This document shows positions 1-8,672 of a DNA stretch of 64,000 nt, in pieces. A program made the position numbers and the translations under genes. Within the stretch, counting starts at the first letter, position 1. Each line of letters opens with the position of its first letter. The stretch is from an uncultured Clostridia bacterium (GTDB lineage Bacteria; Bacillota; Clostridia; TANB77; CAG-508), in contig CANQGE010000001.1 of assembly GCA_947601495.1 (NCBI GenBank), positions 199,580 through 263,579 on the forward strand. Direction: 5' to 3'. The notes beneath the pieces were generated by a model. It was given only the letters and a program-made list of their open reading frames with translations. It did not search any database and was not told where the DNA came from.

Positions 1-835
1 TAAAGTTTTTTGCTTTATATTCTTCTTCAATATTTTTAATAACAGTTCTAATATTTGCTCCATCTTTAAATTCATTTATTATTCTTTTTTGTTCATTTAA
101 TACAAAATCATATATTTCTTTATATTCTGGTTCAATTCTACCCATGAAAACTACTCTTGATAAATCTGAGCAAAATCCTTTATATTTACATCCAATATCA
201 AATTGAATTATATCTCCTGAACGAACTGCTCTATCTGTAGGAACTGCATGTGGTTTTGAACTATTCTCGCCAGAAGCCACTATTAAATCAAATGCTAGTC
301 CGTCAGCTCCATTTTTTATCATAAATTTTTGAATTTCAAATGCAATTTCTTTTTCGGTCATTCCTTCTTCAATATTTTTTATTATATATTCAAATGATTT
401 ATCAGTAATTTCACAAGCTTTTTTTATACATTCTAATTCTTCTTCTTCTTTTATTACTCTTTGATTTTCTAGCATGCCTTCTGTTTCAATTAAGTTAACT
501 CTATATGTATGTAAATATTTTTTATAGTTTTCATAAGTTACATAGTTTTCCTCAAAGCCAACATTATCATCCATTGTAAAAATATTTTCATAATCATATT
601 TATCTAACTCTTTAGAATTATAAACAACTATTTCATCTTCTATAGTAAGCTTTGAGTTTACACTTTCAATGTACCTTCCATCTGTAATAAATATGTTTTC
701 TCTTTTAGTAATAATTAATGTGCCTTCTTCTGATATTCCTGTTAAATACATAATATTTACAGGATTTGTTATTATCATTCCATCAAGTTTTAAATTTGCT
801 AATTGATTTTTAAGCCATTTTACTTTTATATTCAT
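1..835 (-). CDS. M24 family metallopeptidase (aminopeptidase P / Xaa-Pro dipeptidase type), C-terminus missing
   Basis: The reading frame starts at an ATG whose base 1 is at 835, behind a strong ribosome site (TAGGAGG, 841-848), and runs off the left edge, leaving about 278 codons. The first ~120 residues form the creatinase-like N-terminal domain. The rest is the start of the pita-bread catalytic domain: a segment reading GCKYKGFCSDLSR contains the first metal-binding Asp, and another Asp lies just before it (FDIG). Family members of this kind (about 350-360 residues) remove N-terminal residues preceding proline using two metal ions. The remaining metal ligands (His, Glu, Glu) would lie outside the window. 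It follows the prepilin peptidase gene by 12 bases and is probably cotranscribed. Confidence 0.9.
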   Translation of the reverse strand, partial: MNIKVKWLKNQLANLKLDGMIITNPVNIMYLTGISEEGTLIITKRENIFITDGRYIESVNSKLTIEDEIVVYNSKELDKYDYENIFTMDDNVGFEENYVTYENYKKYLHTYRVNLIETEGMLENQRVIKEEEELECIKKACEITDKSFEYIIKNIEEGMTEKEIAFEIQKFMIKNGADGLAFDLIVASGENSSKPHAVPTDRAVRSGDIIQFDIGCKYKGFCSDLSRVVFMGRIEPEYKEIYDFVLNEQKRIINEFKDGANIRTVIKNIEEEYKAKNF

Positions 836-847
836 AATTAAAACCTC

Positions 848-1618
848 CTAAAATATCAATATTTTATTACTAATGCTTTTACATATTAATAAAAATGCAT
901 CAATTACACATCCTGCTGGTAAAAACATGCATATTATTGTTGACATTACTAAAAATGGTCCAAAAGGAATATATTCATCTTCATTTTTTGTAATAAGCCT
1001 AAAAAAGATAATTATTATTGAAAAAACTGCAGATATTGCAAATGAAAGTAATGTTATTTCTGCAATGGAACTCATTCCCCAAAATAGTCCAAGTGCTCCC
1101 ATAAATTTTACATCACCAAATCCCATTACTTCTTTTCCAGAAATTACTTTTCCCAAAAGTGTAATTATTAAGAAAATTCCAGCACCAGTTAGCATTCCTA
1201 CTATATAGTCTTTCGCCATATTTACATTTGTTATTCCATAAATAAATGTTATTGCAAGTCCAAACTCAAACATTGTTAGAGTTAATCTATTTGGAATTAT
1301 TCTATGTTTAAAGTCTATAAAGAAAACTAATAATAGCATTGGTGTTAAAATAATTAGTTTTATTAAATCTAAATTTTGTAAAATTCCTTCTTTTTTTATG
1401 CCAAATTTATATAATAAAAAAATATAAATTACTGCTGTAAGTGTCATAAATATATAATTTTTAGGTAATCCTTTTTTATTTTCTGAAAAAAAATCTTTAC
1501 TAAAAATTTTTTTATTTTCTGGAATTCTTAAATTGCACCATGCACAAAATTTTCCAACTAACAAACCTAATGCTGATATTGCCACATAAATTAAAATATG
1601 TACATTGTTAAAATACAT
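848..1618 (-). CDS. Prepilin peptidase, A24 family
   Basis: This 256-residue multi-spanning membrane protein carries the two aspartates of A24 signal peptidases: FFIDFKHRIIPNRL around residue 100 and the GxGD motif in MGFGDVKFMGALG around residue 165. It would cut the leader peptides of type IV pilin-like proteins at the inner face of the membrane. The N-terminal cytoplasmic part is very short, retaining only CAWCNLRIP instead of the four-cysteine zinc and methyltransferase region of PilD, so N-methylation is doubtful. Its start ATG overlaps the stop of the YqeG gene by one base (TAATG), indicating translational coupling. No pilin or assembly ATPase genes lie in the window. Confidence 0.85.
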   Translation of the reverse strand: MYFNNVHILIYVAISALGLLVGKFCAWCNLRIPENKKIFSKDFFSENKKGLPKNYIFMTLTAVIYIFLLYKFGIKKEGILQNLDLIKLIILTPMLLLVFFIDFKHRIIPNRLTLTMFEFGLAITFIYGITNVNMAKDYIVGMLTGAGIFLIITLLGKVISGKEVMGFGDVKFMGALGLFWGMSSIAEITLLSFAISAVFSIIIIFFRLITKNEDEYIPFGPFLVMSTIICMFLPAGCVIDAFLLICKSISNKILIF

Positions 1619-2118
1619 TATTTATCAACCTGCTTTTTTAAATATTTTTTTATTACTAATTCTTCTAATGGTCTTTTAATTTTTGTTAAAAATAAATCTT
1701 TTTTATTTATTGGCTCTACAAGTATAGAATGCATTTTCATTCTATTTGCACCTATAACATCTGTAAAAATTTGATCTCCAATTACTGCTATATTTTCATT
1801 TGGAAGATCTAATTGTTTTTGAGCTTTTTTAAATCCCCTTTTTAGAGGCTTTGTAGCAAAATTTATATATGGTATATCTAACACATTTGCTACTTTTTTT
1901 ATTTTTTCTATTTTATTACTATTTGAAAGAATTATAGTTTTTATATTATTTTTTCTAATATTATTATGCCATTCTTCTAAGCCTTCTAATATGTTTAAGT
2001 CAAAGTCTAAAAGAGTATTATCCACATCTAAAATTAGAGCTTTTATATCATTTTTTTCTAAATATTCTACACTTATATCTGTAACTTTTTTACAATACAG
2101 TTTAGGATAAATTGTCAT
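1618..2118 (-). CDS. yqeG: YqeG family HAD IIIA-type phosphatase
   Basis: The 166-residue product is a HAD-superfamily hydrolase. Motif I is LDVDNTLLDF (nucleophile and acid Asp), motif II the SNS of ILSNSNK, and the last acidic motif GDQIFTDVIGANR. The length fits YqeG, a conserved Bacillota phosphatase of uncertain substrate, related to mitochondrial PGP phosphatase Ptpmt1/Gep4. I place the start at the ATG (MTIYPKL), not at a GTG five codons upstream, because the ribosome site GGAGG overlaps that GTG and is ideally spaced from the ATG. It is coupled to the prepilin peptidase gene. Confidence 0.9.
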   Translation of the reverse strand: MTIYPKLYCKKVTDISVEYLEKNDIKALILDVDNTLLDFDLNILEGLEEWHNNIRKNNIKTIILSNSNKIEKIKKVANVLDIPYINFATKPLKRGFKKAQKQLDLPNENIAVIGDQIFTDVIGANRMKMHSILVEPINKKDLFLTKIKRPLEELVIKKYLKKQVDK

Positions 2119-2176
2119 TACTTTTTCCTCCACATTTTCATATATATATTACCAATATGTTGTGTTTTTGTCAAAC

Positions 2177-2456
2177 TAAAGAGTTTATTAATTTTCTTAC
2201 ATAAAAATTGAGTTAATTAAATTAAATAACTCAATTTTTATAACTTAATTTTAATTAACTTATTTGATGTTTATATGTAACTTTATAAAATGACGCGTAA
2301 GCGACCAAACGAAGCGTAAGCGAAGTGCGATTGGAGCAATCTTCCTTTTGTTTATTTAAAAAAAGAAGATTGCGACACCAAGTCATTTAATAAAGTTACA
2401 TATAAACATCAAATAAGTTTTTAATATAAAATTTGTGAAAATTAATAAACTCTTTA
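2177..2456 (-). repeat. Dispersed palindrome-embedded element, copy 1
   Basis: The core (about 2294-2381) is the reverse complement of the core in copies 2-4. In common orientation it reads TTGGTGTCGCAATCTTC, then an A/T loop, GAAGATTGC, CCAATCGC and two TCGCTTACGC units. The core is enclosed by a perfect 30-bp inverted repeat (2257-2286 with 2390-2419), and further out by a perfect 20-bp one (2177-2196 with 2437-2456). The outer right arm includes the stop codon of sleB. The left interval 2203-2240 holds its own 13-bp hairpin. This fills the 335-bp gap between sleB and yqeG. The arms share no sequence with those of the other copies. Confidence 0.9.
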
Positions 2457-3110
2457 TTTACAGAATATATGCTTTCCAATTGTAATAACCTGTGGTCTAC
2501 TCCAAATCCAAGAAGATGTTGCTGTACTTGGATTGAAATAATATATGCAACCAGATGTTGGATCCCATCCATTAATTGCATCTTGAGCTGCTTTTTTTGC
2601 CTGTGAACTAGCTTGTAAATTAATTTGTCCATCAGATACACATGTGTATGCGCCCGATTGATATATAACTCCTGCTATTGTATTTGGAAATTTTGAATTT
2701 GAAACTCTATTTAGTACTGTAGCTGCAACAGCAACCATTCCTTTATATGGCTCACCCCTTGCTTCTGCATGCACTAATTTGCTTAATAAATTTAAATCTG
2801 TATTGTTTGTGCTAGTGCTTCCTGAAGAATTACTAGAAGGTATTCCTAAAGCATTTAATGTATTTGTTCCTGCTATTCCATCAACAGTCAATCCATTTTT
2901 TCTTTGAAATTTTTTAACTGCCTCGAAAGTTTTTGAGCCATAAATTCCATCTACCGATCCAGAATAATATCCCCAATTTTTTAGTTTTGTTTGTATTTTT
3001 TTAACTTCTTCACCTCTAGAGCCATATTTAGAAAGTGAAAAAGAAATAGAAAATAAGCTCGTAAATAGTAAAAAAACAATAAATAATATAAATAAACTTT
3101 TAGTTTTCAT
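2454..3110 (-). CDS. sleB: Spore cortex-lytic enzyme SleB-like cell wall hydrolase
   Basis: The 218-residue exported protein has an N-terminal signal peptide (MKTKSLFILFIVFLLF, residues 1-25), a peptidoglycan-binding domain (about 27-88: YGSRGEEVKKIQTKL, VDGIYGSKTFEAVKKFQ), a short Ser/Thr/Asn linker, and a Hydrolase_2 (SleB) catalytic domain (about 107-218). The putative catalytic Glu lies in LVHAEARGEPYKGMVAVAA. Family members are lytic transglycosylases that open the spore cortex at germination or trim peptidoglycan. The ATG at 3110 is chosen because a good ribosome site (AAAAGGAG) precedes it; the open frame extends 32 codons further up with no support. No ypeB-like partner is adjacent. 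Confidence 0.88.
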   Translation of the reverse strand: MKTKSLFILFIVFLLFTSLFSISFSLSKYGSRGEEVKKIQTKLKNWGYYSGSVDGIYGSKTFEAVKKFQRKNGLTVDGIAGTNTLNALGIPSSNSSGSTSTNNTDLNLLSKLVHAEARGEPYKGMVAVAATVLNRVSNSKFPNTIAGVIYQSGAYTCVSDGQINLQASSQAKKAAQDAINGWDPTSGCIYYFNPSTATSSWIWSRPQVITIGKHIFCK

Positions 3111-3312
3111 TTTATAACTCCTTTTATTCAATATGTTTATAATTACTATTATTTTACAAATTATATATTTTATTCTATATTTTGATGTAATATTTTTGTA
3201 ATACAAATGTAATAAAAAAATATTATATTTTATTGAATTATTTCTTATTTATTATTATAATGAACTTGGATAATAATTATTTTTATTTCTAATTTTTAGT
3301 AGGAGTAAAGCA

Positions 3313-4416
3313 ATGAATGTAACAAATTATATCTCATTTGATAAAAATTTAATTGAAAATGAAACTTGTACTATTACATATTCTGGATTTTTATTTAAAA
3401 ATAATTCAGAGTCTGTAACTCTTGTTTATGGTTTTGATAGTAGTTGGAATAACTCTTCTGAAGTAGAAATGAAAAAAACTGATGATGGATTTGTTGCTGA
3501 AATAAAAATCTTAAGCTTTAAGACTTTAAATTTTTGTTTTAGAAATTCAAATTATGAATGGGATAATAACTACAATAATAATTTTTCAGTTTCAATTCAA
3601 AAAAGCAATGAAGAAGAAAATTTCATAATAAATGAAGAAATTTTAGATGATTTAGTTGATAAAATTACAAGTCAAGATGTTTCAACAGCTGATACTACTA
3701 TAATAAAAGAAAAAATAGATACTTTAATATCAGAATTTGAAAATGCTCCAATAGAAACTATAGAGCCTGTTCAAGAAAATAGTATTGCTTCTTTTGAAGT
3801 AGCTCCTGTAAGCGAAGAATTTGTTAAAATAGAAGATTCTATTGGAAATGTGGAAGAAGAAACATCTCTAGATGCAGATATAAATAACATTTTTAATGAT
3901 TTTTATCAAGAAGATAATTCAAATCAAACTATTAATACAGAAGTAACAGAAAATGTTGAAGATGATTCTTCTATAAATAATATAATTAATGTTGATAGTA
4001 CTGAAGAAAATATTGAAGAAACTTCTGCTTTTAAATTTGAAGAAGATGTTTCAGATTTAGAAACTGATAAGACAGTAGATAACTTAATTAATAATTTAAT
4101 TTCAGACATATACAAAAAAGCAAATACTAGTGATGAATTAGAAACTAATGAATTAGATGATCAAACTCATTTTGAAGAACCATCTTTAATTGAAACTATT
4201 CAAAATGAAAATGTTAATAAAGAAAATCAAAGTGAAACAACTACAAATGATAGCACTGCACTTATAGAAACAGATAGTTTAGATAATTATCTTGTAAGTC
4301 CTAGAAGTTTAAGTAAATTTTATATGATGAAGAAGAAAATTAAACTAGCATTCTTAAAAGTTTTATCTTTACCTAAATTAATCATTTCTAGTTTAACTGG
4401 AGAAAATGATAATTAA
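3313..4416 (+). CDS. CBM25/53-like carbohydrate-binding protein with long acidic region
   Basis: Residues 1-95 look like a starch- or glycogen-binding beta-sandwich of the CBM25/CBM53 kind: an ITYSGFL strand, LVYGFDSSWNNSSEVEM, and FCFRNSNYEWDNNYNNNFSV with the aromatic and N-rich ending typical of these modules. Residues ~100-320 are low-complexity, rich in Glu, Asp, Asn and Thr and probably disordered. The last ~45 residues are basic and hydrophobic (RSLSKFYMMKKKIKLAFLK) and could form an amphipathic helix binding a membrane or partner. No catalytic domain or signal peptide is visible, so it may be a cytoplasmic glycogen-associated or scaffold protein. A strong ribosome site (TAGGAGT) precedes the ATG. 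It is one of four plus-strand genes. Confidence 0.6.
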   Translation: MNVTNYISFDKNLIENETCTITYSGFLFKNNSESVTLVYGFDSSWNNSSEVEMKKTDDGFVAEIKILSFKTLNFCFRNSNYEWDNNYNNNFSVSIQKSNEEENFIINEEILDDLVDKITSQDVSTADTTIIKEKIDTLISEFENAPIETIEPVQENSIASFEVAPVSEEFVKIEDSIGNVEEETSLDADINNIFNDFYQEDNSNQTINTEVTENVEDDSSINNIINVDSTEENIEETSAFKFEEDVSDLETDKTVDNLINNLISDIYKKANTSDELETNELDDQTHFEEPSLIETIQNENVNKENQSETTTNDSTALIETDSLDNYLVSPRSLSKFYMMKKKIKLAFLKVLSLPKLIISSLTGENDN

Positions 4417-4430
4417 TAAAATTTATACAT

Positions 4431-4467
4431 AAAAAAATTCCTTAAAATTAATTTTAAGGAATTTTTT
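4431..4467. terminator. Bidirectional Rho-independent terminator
   Basis: An A-rich arm (AAAAAATTCCTTAAAATT) pairs with its mirror (AATTTTAAGGAATTTTTT). U-tracts exist in both directions. It sits between the convergent CBM-like gene and fhs and can serve both. Confidence 0.85.
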
Positions 4468-4530
4468 ATTTTTATAATTATTAATTTTTTTAATTCAAAT
4501 CTTATTAAATATTCTTTTAATATTAAATTT

Positions 4531-6192
4531 TTAGAATATTCCCTCTATCTCTCCTTTTTCATTTACTCTTATTCGTTCTGCTGAAGGAGATTCTGGAAGT
4601 CCTGGCATTGTAAATATTTTTCCAGTTTTTAAAACAACAAACTCTGCTCCATTTTTTACAACTGCTTCTTTAACAAAAATTCTAAAAGGTTTATCACATA
4701 ATAAATTTTTTGCGTCATCTGAAAATGAATATTGTGTTTTAGCAATGCAGATAGGATATTTTCCATATCCATTTTTTTCAATTACTTTAATTTGCTCTAG
4801 AGCTTCTTCTGAATAATCTGCTCCTTCTGCTCCGTAAATTTCTCTTGCAACTTTATCTACTTTTGTTTTTATATCATCTTCATCTTTGTATACAAAATTA
4901 ATTTTGTTTTTAACTTCTGTTAATTTTAAAACTTTCTCAGCTAAGTCTATAGCTCCTTTTCCACCCTTTGCCCAAACTTCTGTTAAACTTAATTCTATAC
5001 CTAATTCATTTAATTTTTCTTCTAAAAGTTTTATTTCTTTTTCTGAATCATCTTTATATTTATTAATTGCAACAATTGGTGTTAAACCATATTTATTTTT
5101 AATATTATCAACATGTCTTTTTAAATTTTCAATACCTATTTCTAATGCTTCTAAATTTTCATTAGAACATTCGCTTTGCTTTGCTCCACCATGATATTTT
5201 AATGCTTTAAGTGTTGCAACACATACACATACAGTAGGCTTCAATCCTGCTTTTCTGCATTTTACATTAACAAATTTTTCTGCACCTAGATCTGCACCAA
5301 ATCCAGCTTCTGTAACAACATAGTCTCCTAATTTTAAAGCAAGTTTTGTTGCTATTATACTATTGCATCCGTGTGCAATATTTGCAAAAGGTCCTCCATG
5401 AACTATTGCTAAATTATGTTCTAATGTTTGTACAATATTTGGATTTATTGCATCTTTTAATAAAACTGTTAAAGCTCCTTCTGCTTTTAAATCTTTTGCA
5501 AAAATCGGCTCATCTATTTCATTATATCCTACAATAATATTTCCAATTCTTCTTTCCAAATCTTTTATATCTTTTGCTAAACAAAAGATTGCCATTATTT
5601 CAGAAGCAACAGAAATGTCAAAACCATCTTCTCTTGGTTTCATTCTTTTTTCTTTTGAAAGTCCTACTTCTATTTCTCTTAGAGCTCTATCATTTAAGTC
5701 TAAACATCTTTTCCAAATAACTTTTTTAAATCCTAATTTATTTCCATAATATATGTGATTGTCTATCATTGCTGCTAATAAATTATTTGCAGATGTTATT
5801 GCATGAATATCTCCTGTAAAATGTAAATTTATATCTTCCATTGGTGCTACTTGAGCATATCCACCACCTGTTGCTCCACCTTTAATTCCAAAAACAGGTC
5901 CTAATGAAGGCTCTCTTAATGCTAAAACAGATTTTTTACCTAATATATTTAATCCATCAGATAATCCTATAGCAACTGTAGTTTTTCCTTCACCTAACGG
6001 TGTTGGATTTATGGCTGTAACTAAAATTAACTTTCCATCTTCTTTTGTTTCTACTTTTTTGATAAATTCTGGTGAAATTTTTGCCTTATATTTTCCATAA
6101 ACTTCTAAATAGTCTTCATCTATTCCGTATTTTTCTGCAATTCTAGTAATTTTTTCTAATTTCACACTTCTAGCTATTTCAATATCTGTCAT
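4531..6192 (-). CDS. fhs: Formate-tetrahydrofolate ligase
   Basis: The 553-residue protein is full length for FTHFS, which uses ATP to join formate to tetrahydrofolate, giving 10-formyl-THF for purine and initiator-tRNA formylation and for the methyl branch of acetyl-CoA synthesis. Visible signatures are the P-loop PTPLGEGKTT (residues ~62-71), the LREPSLGPVFGIKGGATGGG segment, the FTGDIHAI region and the VVTEAGFGADLGAEKF motif. A ribosome site (TAGGTGGTG) precedes the ATG. It stands as a single gene. It supplies 10-formyl-THF, the substrate of fmt encoded at 10609. Confidence 0.97.
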   Translation of the reverse strand: MTDIEIARSVKLEKITRIAEKYGIDEDYLEVYGKYKAKISPEFIKKVETKEDGKLILVTAINPTPLGEGKTTVAIGLSDGLNILGKKSVLALREPSLGPVFGIKGGATGGGYAQVAPMEDINLHFTGDIHAITSANNLLAAMIDNHIYYGNKLGFKKVIWKRCLDLNDRALREIEVGLSKEKRMKPREDGFDISVASEIMAIFCLAKDIKDLERRIGNIIVGYNEIDEPIFAKDLKAEGALTVLLKDAINPNIVQTLEHNLAIVHGGPFANIAHGCNSIIATKLALKLGDYVVTEAGFGADLGAEKFVNVKCRKAGLKPTVCVCVATLKALKYHGGAKQSECSNENLEALEIGIENLKRHVDNIKNKYGLTPIVAINKYKDDSEKEIKLLEEKLNELGIELSLTEVWAKGGKGAIDLAEKVLKLTEVKNKINFVYKDEDDIKTKVDKVAREIYGAEGADYSEEALEQIKVIEKNGYGKYPICIAKTQYSFSDDAKNLLCDKPFRIFVKEAVVKNGAEFVVLKTGKIFTMPGLPESPSAERIRVNEKGEIEGIF

Positions 6193-6217
6193 AATAACAC
6201 CACCTATCTTTATTTTT

Positions 6218-6658
6218 TTATATTAATGCACCTGCTATTATTCCTATTAAAGCACCAACAAAAACTTGAACTGGTGTATGACCTAATGTTTCAATTAATT
6301 TTTCTTGTACCTCTTTAGTTGTAAGTCCAGGTGTTTCTAATATCTTATTTAATATTCTAGCTTGTTTTCCTGCTGCTCTTCTTATTCCTGCTGCATCATA
6401 CATAACAACAAATGCCATTATAACTGAAAAAGCAAATATTCCTGAATCGAAACCATATTCTTTTCCAATGCAAACAGCAAGTGAACAAACTATTGCTGAA
6501 TGTGAGCTTGGCATTCCACCAGCTCCTAATATTCTTTTTACATTTAATTTTTTATTTATAATTAAATCTACAACTACTTTAAAAGTTTGTATTAAAAACC
6601 ATAATAAGATTGGTAACCATATACATTTATTACCAATTATTTCTTTAAAAATTGTCAT
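6218..6658 (-). CDS. Divergent PAP2 family (DUF212) membrane protein
   Basis: The 146-residue membrane protein carries the PAP2-like motifs GGMPSSHSAIVCSLA (residues ~45-60, acidic-phosphatase-like PSSH) and a C-terminal LGHTPVQVFVGALIG. The family is described as divergent PAP2, with an unproven phosphatase or lipid role. Four hydrophobic segments are evident. It lies 7 bases downstream of xseB and so probably ends that operon. Confidence 0.88.
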   Translation of the reverse strand: MTIFKEIIGNKCIWLPILLWFLIQTFKVVVDLIINKKLNVKRILGAGGMPSSHSAIVCSLAVCIGKEYGFDSGIFAFSVIMAFVVMYDAAGIRRAAGKQARILNKILETPGLTTKEVQEKLIETLGHTPVQVFVGALIGIIAGALI

Positions 6659-6665
6659 AAGTTTA

Positions 6666-6902
6666 TTATTCTTCTGCTATGAAGTTTTCCTCCTTAATTT
6701 CGTTATTATCATTTATAAGTATTGATATTTTCTTTTCTGCTTCTTCTAATTTAGAATTGCATTTATTAGAAAGTTCAATTCCTTCTTCAAACAATTTAAC
6801 TGAATCATCTAAAGATAATTGTTCTTTTTCTAGTTTATTTGTAATGGTTTCTAGCTTTTCCATTAGTTCTTCAAAATTTAAATCTTCTTTTTTTGTACTC
6901 AT
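6666..6902 (-). CDS. xseB: Exodeoxyribonuclease VII small subunit
   Basis: The 78-residue protein has the family core: NFEELMEKLETITNKLEKEQLSLDDSVKLFEEGIEL is recognisable by its two amphipathic helices (residues 9-45), followed by a third helix with EEAEKKISIL. It assembles around XseA to form the single-strand-specific exonuclease VII. Unusually, the two subunit genes are not adjacent here: a membrane-anchored protein gene (6916-7410) stands between them. Confidence 0.93.
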   Translation of the reverse strand: MSTKKEDLNFEELMEKLETITNKLEKEQLSLDDSVKLFEEGIELSNKCNSKLEEAEKKISILINDNNEIKEENFIAEE

Positions 6903-6915
6903 TTTTATTTCCTTT

Positions 6916-7410
6916 CTAAAATTCTACTGTTACAGTTTTATTTTCCAAATTTACTCTAAAATAACTTTTAACAGTGGCTGTTTCTAAAGAAGTTACAGCT
7001 ATAATATATTCTCCATTTGTTGTAACTGAATCACAGCTAAAAGTAACTGTACTATCTTCTCCCCATTCTTGTTTAACTAAATTTATTGCTTCTTCTTTTT
7101 TGTTTGTAGTTCCTACTTCTGAATTTGAATTATAAACTTTATCACTTTGGTATACAGTATTTGGCTCACTTGTAGTAGTTGTAGGTTGTTCAGTATTATT
7201 TTGCTCTTCAGTAGTAGTAGCTGTATTATTTAAAACATTTTCATCAATTTCATTTTCAATAGTTGTATTTTCTTGAATTTCATTTACTACATTTTCAGAA
7301 ATTTTTTCATTTTTCTCTTTATTATTTGATTCAAGAGCAAATAATGTTACTGCTAAAGCTGTAATAACAATAATTATTATTGCTATCATTATCTTTTTTT
7401 TATTATCCAT
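6916..7410 (-). CDS. Membrane-anchored extracytoplasmic protein, unknown function
   Basis: The 164-residue protein starts with a signal anchor (residues 6-27, IMIAIIIIVITALAVTLFAL), continues with a Thr/Asn/Glu-rich spacer (to ~100), and ends in a small domain of ~60 residues: KEEAINLVKQEWGEDSTVTF and a beta-rich tail ENKTVTVEF. The layout of a helix (AINLVKQEW) followed by strands recalls PepSY-type inhibitory domains, but I would not assign it firmly. It sits between xseA and xseB. Confidence 0.6.
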   Translation of the reverse strand: MDNKKKIMIAIIIIVITALAVTLFALESNNKEKNEKISENVVNEIQENTTIENEIDENVLNNTATTTEEQNNTEQPTTTTSEPNTVYQSDKVYNSNSEVGTTNKKEEAINLVKQEWGEDSTVTFSCDSVTTNGEYIIAVTSLETATVKSYFRVNLENKTVTVEF

Positions 7411-7484
7411 AATACTTTTTCTATATTAGATAACCCCTAATACTTCTCCTTATATGTATTTAGATTTTTAAAAAATCTATAAAA

Positions 7485-8672
7485 TTAAATAACTTTTGCG
7501 CTTTTATTTCCATCATGAAATCTTAAATTTATTTCCATGTCTTTTTTTAAATCTAAAGAGCTTGTAATAATTTTATTATTTACTTCTGTAACACAATATC
7601 CTCTTGTTAAAGTTTTTAACGGACTCAAAGTGTCTAGTTTAGTTATTACTTTTGTTGCTTCAATTTTATAATCTTTTAATTTTTTTGTTGTAACATTTTG
7701 CATTGTTTTAACATTTTTTTCTATTTGCATATAATAATCATTTATTTTTTGATATGGCTCTCTATAAACTCTTGAATTTAAGCATTTTTCATATCTAAGC
7801 CTCATAACTTCTGTTTTTCTTTTAAGAGCAAGTTTCAATCTTTTTTTGCATAATGATATTTTATTTTTAACTTCAGATATATCTGCAACTGCAAGTTCTG
7901 CTGCTGCTGAAGGTGTTGGTGCTCTTAAATCTGCAACAAAATCTGCAATTGTAAAATCTGTTTCATGTCCTACAGCTGAAATAATTGGAAGTTCCGACTC
8001 GAAAATGCTTCTTGCAACTACTTCTTCATTAAAAGGCCATAAATCTTCAATAGAGCCTCCACCTCTAGCTAAAATAATAACATCTGCTAATTTCTTTTCA
8101 TTCATAAGTTTTATGGCTTTAGCTATTTTAATTCCGGCTCCTTCGCCTTGAACTGGTATTGGCAAAAGTCTAATATATACATTTGGATTCCTTCTTGTTG
8201 ATACATTTATTATATCTCTAATAACAGCTCCTGTATTTGAAGTTAAAACACCAATTATTTTAGGCATAAATGGAATTGGCTTTTTATGTTTTGTATCAAA
8301 TAAGCCTTCATCTTCTAATTTTTTCTTTAGTTCTTCATAAGCTGTATAAAGGTTTCCCATTCCATCTTCTTGCATAGCTTGGCAATAAATTTGATAAACT
8401 CCGTCTCTTTCAAATACTCCAACAGAGCCAAGTACCAATACTTTCATTCCATCTTTAGGCATAAAATTTAAAGTAGCAGTATAAGATTTAAACATTATAC
8501 ATTTTATAAGAGAAGTTTCATCTTTTAAGGTAAAATACATATGACCTGTATAATGATGTTTAAAATTTGAAATTTCTCCTTTAACAAATACACTGTTTAA
8601 ATATTCATCGTCCGCTACTTTATCTTTTATATATCTATTTAATTCAGCAACTGTAATAGGATTAATTTTCAT
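7485..8672 (-). CDS. xseA: Exodeoxyribonuclease VII large subunit
   Basis: The 395-residue protein has the N-terminal OB-fold (VFVKGEISNFKHHYTGHMYF, residues ~25-45) and the catalytic core with IGVLTSNTGAVIRDIINV (~139-156), ILARGGGSIEDLWPFNEE (~201-218), and SAVGHETDFTIADFVADLRAPTPSAAAE around 232-258. These are the conserved exonuclease VII motifs. With XseB it degrades single-stranded DNA to short oligonucleotides. The start overlaps the end of nusB by 11 bases. Confidence 0.96.
   Translation of the reverse strand: MKINPITVAELNRYIKDKVADDEYLNSVFVKGEISNFKHHYTGHMYFTLKDETSLIKCIMFKSYTATLNFMPKDGMKVLVLGSVGVFERDGVYQIYCQAMQEDGMGNLYTAYEELKKKLEDEGLFDTKHKKPIPFMPKIIGVLTSNTGAVIRDIINVSTRRNPNVYIRLLPIPVQGEGAGIKIAKAIKLMNEKKLADVIILARGGGSIEDLWPFNEEVVARSIFESELPIISAVGHETDFTIADFVADLRAPTPSAAAELAVADISEVKNKISLCKKRLKLALKRKTEVMRLRYEKCLNSRVYREPYQKINDYYMQIEKNVKTMQNVTTKKLKDYKIEATKVITKLDTLSPLKTLTRGYCVTEVNNKIITSSLDLKKDMEINLRFHDGNKSAKVI

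Noticed and set aside
2396..2641. Short frame overlapping the end of sleB and the palindromic element
   Set aside because: It lies out of frame within sleB and in a repeat arm, with no ribosome site; it is a by-product of the inverted repeat.
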